64,000 nucleotides of DNA from Methylomonas sp. LW13 (GTDB lineage Bacteria > Pseudomonadota > Gammaproteobacteria > Methylococcales > Methylomonadaceae). The stretch lies in the NCBI RefSeq assembly GCF_016865255.1, contig NZ_CP033381.1, forward strand, positions 2,418,001 through 2,482,000, read 5' to 3'. The notes below the pieces were generated by a model. That model worked only from the letters and a program-made list of their open reading frames with translations, was not told where the DNA came from and made no database searches. A program made the translations under genes and the position numbers. Of this stretch, positions 45,874 to 54,484 are shown in pieces (position 1 is the first letter of the stretch; every line of letters begins with the position of its first letter).

Positions 45874-47089
45874 ATTTCAATTCCTTTCATAGTAAGACGA
45901 AGATTTTTACCGGTAGGTTTTACCGGCGACATTCAATGTTTCGCAATTCCCTTTGCGAGTCGTTGCCTAACGCACCTGCGCCGGATGCCGCGATGCCAGG
46001 CTCTTACTTTCCGGTCCTTTGCGTACGGTAAGTGCTGGGCCAATGGCTTCCCGCGCAATTTGAACAGCCTTAAAACCGCTATGTATTTCAATATTCCTGA
46101 ATTGATCACGCTACGCTATGGTTGCGAGAGAGACAGTCCAAAGAGTTTTAAATACCGGGCTTGCTTGCGTAGTGAGTTAAACAACGGGTTTAGCTAATCA
46201 GGTGATATAACAAACTATTCCTGACCAGTGAGCGAGCGCTATGGGTAGTTGTCGGTGTATGAATCTCGACCGGCTAGACCCTTCTCTTACCCGCTCATAA
46301 GAGGCAGCTCGACTATCTGAATCAGATCCGCAGCTTTCCGGCCCCGCCTTGCGACGAGTGTGGCGACTTGGTGGCTGCGCCCAGGAGGGTGCAGCACTAT
46401 TTGTACAGCAAAACATGCGCCAAAATATATTTGAGCAAGGGTTGCTAGTGTTTTTCTATGGTTATGTTCATATAAAACAATGCGATAGGCTGTTTTGTTT
46501 GATAGGGTGGAGTAGTAATAAGTGTGGCGGTTTTCTGGGGTTTTAGATGGCTATAACGCTATGCAGAGTGTGTTATTTCGCGTATTTTGGGTTATATCCC
46601 TTATTTTATTTAAGAGATTTTGGGCGGCGGCTTTGAGTTTGCGCCGTAAGGGTAAAAGTCATCAGTTCGGGTAGTGATATGCCAAGCTGACGATGCTTTA
46701 AAATCAGGGTGCTGGAACGAAGGTTTGGAACGAATTCCGAAATAATAATCCAACATTCTGATGCGTATCATGACTTCGTCGGCAATCGACGGCCGGCCCC
46801 TCCTGAGCTTTAGTCATCTGCCGATTGTCGATGGAAATCACTCAGCCCCAGAAAAAGGTTGATTCCTCTAATCGCCTTTGCCATCAGGTGGAGAAGGCTT
46901 TTTTGCATTTAAGGCGATGGCATGGCATAGCTACTGGTTAAGCTAAAAACATCGCTTGGTTCTTGGTAGCCTTGTACTTATGCGGTATTGCGCTTTGGGC
47001 GGCTGTGTAATGACGACACTATCCAATATTTCCAACACAAAATTTTCAAACTTAAATTAAGATGCCCGACACTTTCACCGAGGATAGAT
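45874..47089. other. gene-free stretch, about 1.2 kb
   Basis: No credible gene is seen. The first 160 bases form the leader of the VPLPA-CTERM gene. On the minus strand it has a CCGGT-AAAACCT-ACCGG hairpin (about 45909-45926) and two GCAAAGG boxes about 70 bases apart, suggesting a structured RNA. The remainder (46200-46990) is mixed in composition, with scattered short inverted repeats and no domains on either strand. Confidence 0.5.
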
Positions 47090-47473
47090 ATGAATAAAAC
47101 CGATGCCATTTTGAACAAGGGTCAGAAACTCTATGAAGACGATGCCTACATTTTGTTGTGGACGAAATTTTTTGGCCTGAGCCTGCTGGCGCTGACCTCT
47201 TACTATGTCTACGATAAACAAAAGCAGCGTCTGATCAAGCTCATGAGTAGAGAAAAAACCTATCTGATGAGCATCAGTTACTACCTCACCCACGATTATG
47301 GTTTTACCCCGACAATGGTGTTGGAAGGTATCAGTTTATTTAAGGATATTTCGGCGGCAATTGCCGACAGAGGCGGCGAGACCTGGAAGACCTTCTTTGC
47401 GGAAACCGCCAAAGATAAAGCCAGGACGTATGCGGTCCGGGGCATCCGTAAGGATAAAAAAGCCAAGGCTTGA
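47090..47473 (+). CDS. small conserved protein of unknown function
   Basis: A 127-residue protein that I do not recognise. One hydrophobic segment near residues 22-37 (W-T-K-F-F-G-L-S-L-L) is followed by a basic, Tyr-rich helical part and a Lys-rich end (R-K-D-K-K-A-K-A). The start at 47090 is set by GAGGATAG upstream; an earlier in-frame start lacks a ribosome site. It is probably a single-pass membrane protein. No operon partner. Confidence 0.55.
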   Translation: MNKTDAILNKGQKLYEDDAYILLWTKFFGLSLLALTSYYVYDKQKQRLIKLMSREKTYLMSISYYLTHDYGFTPTMVLEGISLFKDISAAIADRGGETWKTFFAETAKDKARTYAVRGIRKDKKAKA

Positions 47474-47686
47474 GTTTCCAGACCTTATGCAATTTGTGCT
47501 AGGAGGCCGTCAATAAGTCGCGGACAAAACCCTAATCAGTTTTTAACTGCTCGAGCGGCAATCTCTTTATAGGAATAGTCAGTGCAGGAATCATCCACTA
47601 AAAAACGCACGCCAATTTTTGGCAACGATTTGAGCCGGCGCTGATAGGACTAGTACAATCGCCGGTACCCCTGCAAGCGAGTGATC

Positions 47687-48073
47687 ATGACCAATCACAT
47701 CAACCACCTGCTCCAAGCCTATCGGCAACAGCAACGCGACGGCGTCGATAGTGTGCTGGCGACCATCATCGAATCCTTTAGCTCGACCTACCAAAAGGCA
47801 GGGGCGCGGATGCTGATTACCCAAACCGGCGAGTTGGTCGGTTTGCTGGGTCCGGCGCATCGCAAGCAGCGGTTGTTGCACAGCTTGTGCGACGATGCCG
47901 CGCTGATAGCCGAACGGGTATTCGGACCGGTCGGTTTGGACATCGGCGCGCAAACCCCGGAAGAAATTGCCTTGTCCATCGTGGCGGGCATTCAGGCCCA
48001 GTTCAACGGCCGTAGCGGCTGGCAACTGGGGAATGAGCCGGTTGCGCTCACACATGCCTGCAGCCATGGATAA
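47687..48073 (+). pseudogene. xdhC: XdhC copy 3, internally deleted
   Basis: A 128-residue in-frame remnant. It keeps XdhC residues 1 to about 55 (ending G-E-L-V-G-L-L-G), then jumps to the C-terminal G-P-A-H-R-K-Q. Relative to copy 2, 735 bases (245 codons) are missing. Both sides of the lost segment carry nearly the same bases (GGTTTGCTGGG and GGTYTGCTGGG), so the loss looks like recombination between short repeats. Both the Mo-cofactor and Rossmann cores are broken, so it is almost surely inactive. Its last eight bases overlap mocA, probably the original junction. Confidence 0.85.
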
Positions 48074-48656
48074 TGTGCATGCCGTCATCCTGGCGGCCGG
48101 TGCCTCCAGCCGGATGGGCAGCCCCAAGCAATTACTGATTTGGCAGGAGCGTCCATTACTGGCGCATGCGCTTGCCAATGCGCAAGCCGTGTTGGCGGAG
48201 CGGACGGTGGTGGTATTGGGCGCAAATGCTGAGGCGATAAAAGCCGCAGTCGATTTGAGCGGTAGTGAGGTGGTATTGAATCCGAGTTGGGGGGACGGTA
48301 TGGCCGGTTCGATTCGAGCTGGTATCCAGGCTGTGCCGGACACGGCTAGCGCGGTATTGTTGATGCTGTGCGATCAACCCTTGATTAGCGCCGCGCATCT
48401 GCAAAGTTTGCTTAGCGCTTGGCAAAACGCGCCGGAGCGCATCGTCGTCAGTCAGTATGCGGAGTCGTTTGGCGTGCCGGCGGTGTTTCCGGCTGCTTAT
48501 TTTCCCCAGCTAGCCAGCTTGACCGGCGACCGGGGAGCCAAGCCCTTGTTGCTGCGCTTCGAGGACTCACTGGTAAAAGTGCCGTTGCTGGAAGCGGGAC
48601 TGGATGTCGACACCACGAGCGATTACCAACGCTTGCATGAACTCAATGAGATGTAG
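48066..48656 (+). CDS. mocA: molybdenum cofactor cytidylyltransferase-like protein (MocA)
   Basis: A 196-residue nucleotidyltransferase: L-A-A-G-A-S-S-R-M-G with K-Q-L, L-C-D-Q-P-L for metal and nucleotide binding, G-D-R-G-A-K and D-V-D-T. It would add CMP (or GMP) to molybdopterin for use by the IorAB-type hydroxylase. It starts inside the last codons of the broken xdhC copy 3 (eight-base overlap). The partner operon is now 24 kb away. ATG 48066 is preferred because the same junction, decayed, is seen after copy 2. Confidence 0.87.
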   Translation: MDNVHAVILAAGASSRMGSPKQLLIWQERPLLAHALANAQAVLAERTVVVLGANAEAIKAAVDLSGSEVVLNPSWGDGMAGSIRAGIQAVPDTASAVLLMLCDQPLISAAHLQSLLSAWQNAPERIVVSQYAESFGVPAVFPAAYFPQLASLTGDRGAKPLLLRFEDSLVKVPLLEAGLDVDTTSDYQRLHELNEM

Positions 48657-48659
48657 CCC

Positions 48660-49205
48660 ATGATTGCCCAACCGCTTGACGAATACTTGCAGCGTATTTA
48701 TGAGCTATTCATCGAACTGGGCATTCCAGAAGAGCTGCCGGCAGCCAGGGGTTTGGCATTTTGCCGCGAGCCCGCCGAATTGATCGTCGCTGACACCACG
48801 CCGCAGGGCAGGGCGTTTTATCTCACAGCGGCTGCGGCAGCCGCTTGGCACGCATTGAAACAGGCCGCCGCCGAGGAGGGCATTACGCTAGTGATGGTGT
48901 CGGCCTTTCGCAGTGCGGATTATCAAGCCGACATTATTCGGCGTAAGCTCGGGATGGGCAAAACTATCGAGGAGATTCTGCGCGTCTTGGCCCCGCCCGG
49001 TTACAGCGAACACCACACCGGGCGTGCCATCGATATAGGCAGCGACGACTGCCCGGAACTGGGCGAGCGGTTCGAACAAACGGCTGCTTTTCAGTGGCTA
49101 TCAAACAACGCAAAACGCTTTCAATTTTTTCTGTCATTCCCGCGCGATAACCGCTTCGGTTATGTTTACGAGCCTTGGCATTGGTGTTATCGGGGCGATT
49201 CGTAG
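48660..49205 (+). CDS. D-alanyl-D-alanine carboxypeptidase family protein (VanY/LAS type)
   Basis: A 181-residue zinc peptidase of the LAS family: S-A-F-R-S-A-D-Y-Q, S-E-H-H-T-G-R-A-I-D-I-G with the zinc His and Asp, and E-P-W-H-W with the catalytic Glu and last zinc His. There is no signal peptide, which is unusual for a cell-wall enzyme, so a cytoplasmic peptide substrate is possible. It follows mocA by three bases and is probably co-transcribed by chance of arrangement. Confidence 0.8.
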   Translation: MIAQPLDEYLQRIYELFIELGIPEELPAARGLAFCREPAELIVADTTPQGRAFYLTAAAAAAWHALKQAAAEEGITLVMVSAFRSADYQADIIRRKLGMGKTIEEILRVLAPPGYSEHHTGRAIDIGSDDCPELGERFEQTAAFQWLSNNAKRFQFFLSFPRDNRFGYVYEPWHWCYRGDS

Positions 49206-49841
49206 CTACGTTTGGTAACTACTCAAGCCAAAATAGTGGGTCTTTTTGTTATCACCGAGTCTCCAAATTAGGCTTGCAAGCCTAGACGCTATTCGGTTAT
49301 CGCTTATAGGGTTGCGCATAAGGTAATTAAGCTCTCGTCTTGGGTTTTTTGCTGTCGCCACAAGGCTTTTTGCCTCAGGACCGGTCCAAAAAGCCTTGCG
49401 ACTTAAGCTAAGAGCCTTTAAGGCAACATGATTTCACCGATAAGAACGGCAAAACACCTTGGTAACAATCCAATTTGAGCTTGATCACGTGCGGTAACGC
49501 CAGCATCGCAAGGTTTTTACGTTGCGGACAAACTCCAAAGCCTTGCGGGCAAAGCAAACTTGTATAACCGGCTGGTAAAAAGCCTTACCCGCAATGCCTT
49601 CAAAGGACTAAAGCGCCTAGCCGCTTAAACCGGACATTCAAGATTAGCACTCGCGCCTCAGCTTCGCGTCGGTTGGACTCAGTGACGAATGCCCGCTTTC
49701 AGGTTTCGGAATTCACAGCTTTCCGGCGATGAATCTGAAGCGGTGACGGTATATGTCGCCATCCCAAACTTTTCCAGTCAGAGAAGGAGCGAATTTACCT
49801 TTTACGCAAGCCTCCTCTGGGTTGAGGGGTAAGCAGGGAAG
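49206..49841. other. gene-free stretch with inverted repeats
   Basis: About 640 bases without a gene. At 49361-49398 a perfect 12-bp inverted repeat (CAAGGCTTTTTG / CAAAAAGCCTTG) surrounds a 14-base loop that contains the palindrome GACCGGTC. Further AAGCCTTGCG- and AAAAAGCCTT-like words recur around 49500-49600, suggesting decayed repeat elements. The T-rich stem could terminate transcripts in either direction. Confidence 0.5.
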
Positions 49842-51476
49842 TTATTTTTTAGTAATATCCATGGCGATCTGTTGTATTCGGTCCACCACATTTGACTTGC
49901 CGACTTGACCAACCAGGCCTGCGCGGCGGAGTTTTTCGAACACATTCGGTCTTGCGCCGCACAGGATCAGACGGGTTTTATGCCGTTTACAATTATCCAG
50001 CAAATCCCACAGCGATTGCAGGCCGGTTGCGTCGATGAAAGGCACTTTTTCCAGGCGCAAGACCAGAATTTCGGTATGGCCGTGAATCACTTCCAGCGCG
50101 GATTCCAATCTTGCTGCCGCGCCAAAAAAGAAAGGTCCTTCCATGGCAAAAACCACGGTATTGGCTGGCAGCGCAAAATCCGCGTCATCGAGCTCTTCCA
50201 TGACGGCGTCGTGCGCTTGCCGTTCTATACCCACGGCTTCCGACATGCGTTTCATGAATAACAGCGCCGCCAGCATCACGCCGATATTGACGGCGATGAC
50301 CAAATCGCTGAACACAGTGAGCAAAAAGGTAATCAGCAGCACCGCCACATCCGACTTCGGCGCCGTTCTGAGCATGTGGCCGAAACGGTGCAACTCACTC
50401 ATGTTGTAGGCTACGACAAACAAAATGGCGGCCAACGCGCTTAGCGGAATCAACGACGCATAAGGGGCCAGCAACATGACGATGCCGATCAAGGTCAAGG
50501 TATGCACAATCCCAGCCAGTGGACTGTTGGCGCCATTGCGCACATTGGTCGCCGTGCGGGCAATCGCCCCGGTAGAGGCAAAGCCGCCGAACAACGGAGA
50601 GCATATGTTCGCAATCCCTTGACCGATCAATTCCTGATTGGCGTCATGTTTGGTGCCGGCCATGCTGTCGGCGACCACGGCGGACAGCAGCGACTCAATC
50701 GCGCCCAGCAAAGCAATCGTAAAAGCCGGTCCGATTAATTGCAGCACCTCCGATACCGACATTGCCGGCAGTTGAAATTGCGGCAACTGCTGCGGAATGC
50801 CGCCAAAGGCGCTGCCTATCGTCGCCACGCCGTCCCATTGCAATTGCCACTGCGTGCAGGTGGCAATCAACATGGCGACCAGCGGGGCGGGAATACGTTT
50901 CAGAATCCGGCCGGAAATCAGCAACACCGCCAAGGTCAAGCCACCTAACAAGGTGGTTTCAAGGTGCAGCCCAGGAAACGCCTGTGCCAACGCCCAAAAT
51001 TTTTCATGAAAATTCTCGGCGCCGGCTGCGGGGCTCAAACCAAAAAAGTCTTTCCATTGCCCCACAAAAATGATGACCCCGATACCGCTGGTAAAGCCGA
51101 CGATGACCGGATCGGGTATATATTTGATGACGCCGCCCAACTTGGTAAGCCCCATAAGCAATAATATGATGCCGGCCATCAAGGAAGCTATTTGCAAGCC
51201 GCCGATGCCGTATTTGCCGGTAATGCCGGCTAGAATCACGATAAAGGCGCCGGTTGGCCCCGCTATCTGCACGCGGCTGCCGCCAAACAAGGATGTCAGC
51301 CCACCGGCCACGATGGCCGTGTATAGCCCCTGCTCAGGTTTGGCGCCGGAGGCTATCGCAAAGGCCATGGCCAGAGGCAGCGCCACTACGCCGACAATCA
51401 CGCCGGCCAACAGGTTATTCAGCCAATGCGCTCTGGACAATAAACCCGCGCGACTGGCTTCAAGAATTGCAATCAT
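49842..51476 (-). CDS. SulP-family inorganic anion transporter
   Basis: A 544-residue transporter with about twelve helices and a C-terminal STAS domain (from about residue 430). Motifs include G-V-V-A-L-P-L-A-M-A-F-A-I-A-S-G near residue 30, Q-I-A-G-P-T-G-A-F near 70, and F-A-S-T-G-A-I-A-R-T-A-T-N near 300. The STAS part reads V-P-F-I-D-A-T-G-L near residue 485, containing the usual switch region. SulP proteins carry sulfate, bicarbonate or other anions; the ion is not evident. Monocistronic. Confidence 0.88.
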   Translation of the reverse strand: MIAILEASRAGLLSRAHWLNNLLAGVIVGVVALPLAMAFAIASGAKPEQGLYTAIVAGGLTSLFGGSRVQIAGPTGAFIVILAGITGKYGIGGLQIASLMAGIILLLMGLTKLGGVIKYIPDPVIVGFTSGIGVIIFVGQWKDFFGLSPAAGAENFHEKFWALAQAFPGLHLETTLLGGLTLAVLLISGRILKRIPAPLVAMLIATCTQWQLQWDGVATIGSAFGGIPQQLPQFQLPAMSVSEVLQLIGPAFTIALLGAIESLLSAVVADSMAGTKHDANQELIGQGIANICSPLFGGFASTGAIARTATNVRNGANSPLAGIVHTLTLIGIVMLLAPYASLIPLSALAAILFVVAYNMSELHRFGHMLRTAPKSDVAVLLITFLLTVFSDLVIAVNIGVMLAALLFMKRMSEAVGIERQAHDAVMEELDDADFALPANTVVFAMEGPFFFGAAARLESALEVIHGHTEILVLRLEKVPFIDATGLQSLWDLLDNCKRHKTRLILCGARPNVFEKLRRAGLVGQVGKSNVVDRIQQIAMDITKK

Positions 51477-51937
51477 TGGAAAAATTTTAAATGTTTATCG
51501 ATGGGACCCATGATAGCACCCGGGTTGTAGCGATTGCCGCAGGAAACAAGTCATGACAACCGAATCGATCATAGCCGCTTGAAAACATTGTGCAGTCTGG
51601 TTGGGTACACATCGCGTAACTTGTGTCAGTCGCCACCATGATGACCCTCTATGGATGCGCGAGCGTACCCTGCATCACAAGCCAAATCATGGTCGGAATA
51701 CAGCCGGGTTGATGCCATTGGCCGGCACATACTCAATGGCTCAAATAGGCCGACTGCCGGAAACTAAAAAGTCCGCTTCGTAGAAGCGCAACCCGAAAAA
51801 CGATGTTTGGACTTGTGGCCGCTTTGGAGCAAGATAAATGACGGGTGCGGGTCGATGACCGCCGATACCCAGGAGAGTTTGACGGAAATAAGTGGCGAAA
51901 CGGCGATAACCTCCTTGTTATCGCCGATCTGATGGCT

Positions 51938-52369
51938 TTATACCTCGGCGCTATTCAACCAAAGATCGTGCTTGTTGCACAGGCTCAAGGCGTAAACGGT
52001 ACCGCTGTATCCTGCCAGGCTGAATTCGGAAATGGCGACCGGGTCTTTGCTGGGATCGAACATCCGCTCATTCAGGAATTTATAGTCTTTATCCAGCAAT
52101 ACGTGTTTGACGATGTAATGTTCATAGCCTTTCATTTCGTGCGGGGTGGTGATTTTGACGGTGGTTTTATCGTCGGCTTTAACGACTTCAATCACCGGCA
52201 AATGCGTCGCGGCTTTGCCGGCCCAGCGGCCTTGCGCATCCTTGGTGTAAAACACATCGCCCGGCGGTGTAGGTTGTTTGCCGGCTTCCGCGGCTTGGGC
52301 CAGACTGGGGGCAATGGCGCTGATCGCCGCACCGGCGGCACTCAATCGAATAAAATCGCGACGTTCCAT
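51938..52369 (-). CDS. Tat-exported superoxide-reductase-like protein
   Basis: A 143-residue protein with a twin-arginine signal (E-R-R-D-F-I-R-L-S), so it is folded before export. The mature part fits the neelaredoxin-like domain of the desulfoferrodoxin family: candidate iron ligands His 56 (T-H-L-P), His 77, His 84, Cys 130 and His 133 (C-N-K-H-D-L-W). The catalytic Glu-Lys normally just before the first ligand (E-K-H-V-P) is absent (A-T-H-L-P), and the second His pair is spaced one residue wider. Superoxide reduction is likely but not certain. Confidence 0.72.
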   Translation of the reverse strand: MERRDFIRLSAAGAAISAIAPSLAQAAEAGKQPTPPGDVFYTKDAQGRWAGKAATHLPVIEVVKADDKTTVKITTPHEMKGYEHYIVKHVLLDKDYKFLNERMFDPSKDPVAISEFSLAGYSGTVYALSLCNKHDLWLNSAEV

Positions 52370-52838
52370 GAAAATTCCTTGTGATGGTTTAAAAATTGTC
52401 GACTACCGAGTTAAGCCCGTATGGCTTGCTCGGCAGCGTGTGTTGAACCGGTTCTTTATTCTGCCTATGCAGAAGAAGCGTTCGCAACGGCTCCGGCTCG
52501 CTTGACCGCGCGACGCATCGAAATGTATCACGATTTGCTGGATCTACGTCCATGGGTTCTTACGTTAGCTTATATTTATTACGCCGGTCCTTTTTACCCG
52601 TTCGGGCTGAGCTCTTCGAAGCCCAGGCTGGCGGCAGGTCAATGAGGCATTTAACAGCGGAAATTCAAGAGGATGTTCAGTATCGATAAGCCGCGCCAGC
52701 GGACATGAAGAGCTGATTGCTGTCAGCTATCGCCGCTGTTCGAAAAAGTCGGCTTTTTTGTTGCCAACAATGCCAAGCAGTAAACCGGCAAGTCAAATAG
52801 AATGGCTATTTCTGCAATATCAAATCAGAGGGCAGGCT

Positions 52839-53495
52839 ATGGATCACGATTTTTGGCATCAGCGTTGGCAACAGAACCAAATCGGTTTTCACAAGCATGA
52901 GTTCAACCCCATTTTGCAAACGCATTGGCCGCGCTTGTCTATCCCCAAAAAAGCGCGGGTGTTTGTCCCGCTGTGCGGCAAGAGCAAGGACTTACTCTGG
53001 CTATTGGCTATGGGCTATCAGGTGGTGGGGGTGGAATTAAGTCCGCTGGCTGTCGAGTCGTTTTTCGCCGATAACAATTTGCAACCAACGGTGCGGCGCC
53101 AGGGCGATTTTTGGGTCAGCGAGGTGGACGGTTTGCAGATTTTCTGCGGGGATTTTTTTGCATTGCAAGCTGCCGACGTCGGTGAGTTTGATGCGGTTTA
53201 CGATAGGGCGGCGCTGGTGGCTTTGCCGCCGGATATGCGCATTGATTACGTGATGAAATTGTCCTCGCTGTTACCCGCCAACGTGCAAATGTTGCTGATA
53301 GCATTCGATTATCCGCAACACGAAATGCCGGGGCCGCCGTTTAGCGTCCAAGCCGACGAGGTTGAGCGTTTGTACAGTCACTGGTGTGAAATCGAATTGC
53401 TGACCAGTGACGACGCCTTAGCGACCGAGCTGCATTTTAAAGAGCGCGGCTTAACTAAAATGGTGGAGCAAACCTATAAACTGTTGGTTCGGTGA
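52839..53495 (+). CDS. tpm: thiopurine S-methyltransferase
   Basis: A 218-residue SAM methyltransferase, the usual length for bacterial TPMT. Motifs: F-W-H-Q-R-W-Q near the start, F-V-P-L-C-G-K-S-K-D-L-L-W-L (SAM loop) near residue 45, V-V-G-V-E-L-S, and Y-D-R-A-A-L-V-A-L-P-P. It methylates thiopurines and, in bacteria, selenium and tellurium compounds. ATG 52839 after AGAGGGCAGG is chosen over an in-frame start 81 bases upstream that adds an unrelated tail. Confidence 0.88.
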   Translation: MDHDFWHQRWQQNQIGFHKHEFNPILQTHWPRLSIPKKARVFVPLCGKSKDLLWLLAMGYQVVGVELSPLAVESFFADNNLQPTVRRQGDFWVSEVDGLQIFCGDFFALQAADVGEFDAVYDRAALVALPPDMRIDYVMKLSSLLPANVQMLLIAFDYPQHEMPGPPFSVQADEVERLYSHWCEIELLTSDDALATELHFKERGLTKMVEQTYKLLVR

Positions 53496-53776
53496 TAACA
53501 GAAGTACCGAATTGCCAGTCGCATAGCATTAACCCGGCGCTTAAATACCGTTTGGTGTGTCGATAGGCGCATCCGCTTGGGTTTCGACGCGCGCAATCCG
53601 CACGAAACACCAGTGATAAACAGCCCGGGTTGATCCTCTTTTGAATTTTTTGGAATCGTCGTTCCGGCGAGGAGCGGAGTCCCTTTAAGCCCTTGGGCTC
53701 CAATACTCAATGGAGCGGCAGCATTTAGGGCGTCGGTTTATCAAAGCGGGAGACTGTTGCAGAATCGGTGTGTCAC

Positions 53777-53830
53777 GTTTCATTTTTGTTTCATCCTACT
53801 GTGTGTTGTTTCAATGTTTCATAATGAAAC
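53777..53830 (+). promoter_or_regulatory. GTTTCA repeat array, candidate activator sites
   Basis: Four direct GTTTCA words at 53777, 53788, 53808 and 53816; the last is part of the perfect palindrome GTTTCATAATGAAAC (53816-53830). Spacings of 11, 20 and 8 bases put several on the same helix face. The array is 65-120 bases before a sigma-54-like promoter, the distance expected for an enhancer. Confidence 0.6.
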
Positions 53831-53894
53831 GTATTTTGCACCTCTAAATAGCTGATTGGCCCTTACCTACCTTGATTAATCGGAGAAATCACGT

Positions 53895-53911
53895 TTGGCA
53901 CGCAAATTGAT
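53895..53911 (+). promoter_or_regulatory. sigma-54-like promoter
   Basis: TTGGCACGCAAATTGAT matches the -24/-12 consensus (TGGCACG, four bases, TTGCA/T): the -24 element is perfect and the -12 element has TTG with A in place of C. It lies 330 bases before cydP on the coding strand, and the intervening DNA has no gene. Confidence 0.55.
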
Positions 53912-54244
53912 ATAGAAATATTATTGATTAATGATATTTGTGAAGTGCGTATGTTTTTCGGTCAACTCTCAGAAACTGATACCTCAAGATACAACCATCC
54001 GCCGCTAGGCGGTCGTCGCCAAGATACGATGGCGATCAAAAACAGCGTTTCTGCGCTTTTGGTTTCTAACTGCCTAAGACAGGTGCCGAATTCAAAACCG
54101 AACTACACTACAAATAAAGAGGGATTGCCGGCCACTGCTAGCCAATATTGCCGAGCTATTCGGCAAACGTTGTTTTCCCTGAGTAAGCCGCACAAGGCCG
54201 ATTTACCCGCAAGCATTTCCATGGCTCTAAACAAAGAGGTGGCT

Positions 54245-54484
54245 ATGACAGATACTACCCATCCCGCCTTACCGAAATCCGGCTTGCTACGCTGGGAAAT
54301 AGCCGCAGCGCTATTGATAAAAGTGATTCTACTTACAGGCCTCTGGTTTCTGATTTTCCGCTGGCAAGAGCGCCCAGTTTCTAAACCGGACATCGCCGCA
54401 CACTTTGCCTTGCCCGCTGCACCTGTCCACATCAATTCCGATTTTTCCTCACAACCCACCCAGGAGTCTCGCCATGTTCGGTGA
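54245..54484 (+). CDS. cydP: bd-oxidase small subunit, CydP-like
   Basis: A 79-residue single-pass membrane protein: L-L-R-W-E-I-A-A-A-L-L-I-K then a hydrophobic run and W-F-L-I-F. This matches the small CydP proteins encoded just before cydA in many proteobacteria. AAAGAGGTGG precedes ATG 54245. Its stop overlaps the cydA start by 11 bases. The open frame continues upstream to 53924, but that part has no credible start or domain. A role in oxidase assembly or stability is inferred from family context. Confidence 0.75.
   Translation: MTDTTHPALPKSGLLRWEIAAALLIKVILLTGLWFLIFRWQERPVSKPDIAAHFALPAAPVHINSDFSSQPTQESRHVR

Noticed and set aside
45953-46030. Possible c-di-GMP-I (GEMM) riboswitch
   Set aside because: GCAAAGG boxes are present, but their spacing (about 70 bases) and the missing tetraloop/receptor pattern do not fit the known class; kept only as an unassigned structured leader.
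45853-46197. 114-codon open frame on the plus strand
   Set aside because: It begins inside the VPLPA-CTERM coding region on the opposite strand, has no ribosome site, and the DNA is better explained as that gene's structured leader.
46198-46416. 72-codon minus-strand frame
   Set aside because: No start signal, no domain, Ser/Arg-rich composition; may be a repeated intergenic element, which I could not confirm.
51477-51937. Possible small gene between sulP and the superoxide-reductase-like gene
   Set aside because: A 60-codon frame at 51601-51783 has no ribosome site or recognisable content; I see nothing else in this 460-base gap.
52370-52838. Possible gene before tpm
   Set aside because: Short frames only, with no start signals or domains; a weak A/T-rich hairpin near 52742-52758 was judged too small to call.
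53875-53935. FNR-type box before the cyd operon (TTGATTAAT words)
   Set aside because: Left half-sites TTGAT are present, but no matching ATCAA right half is found at the proper spacing.
53924-54244. Longer version of CydP with 107 extra residues
   Set aside because: The added part has no hydrophobic or conserved region, overlaps the promoter region, and CydP proteins are about 60-80 residues.
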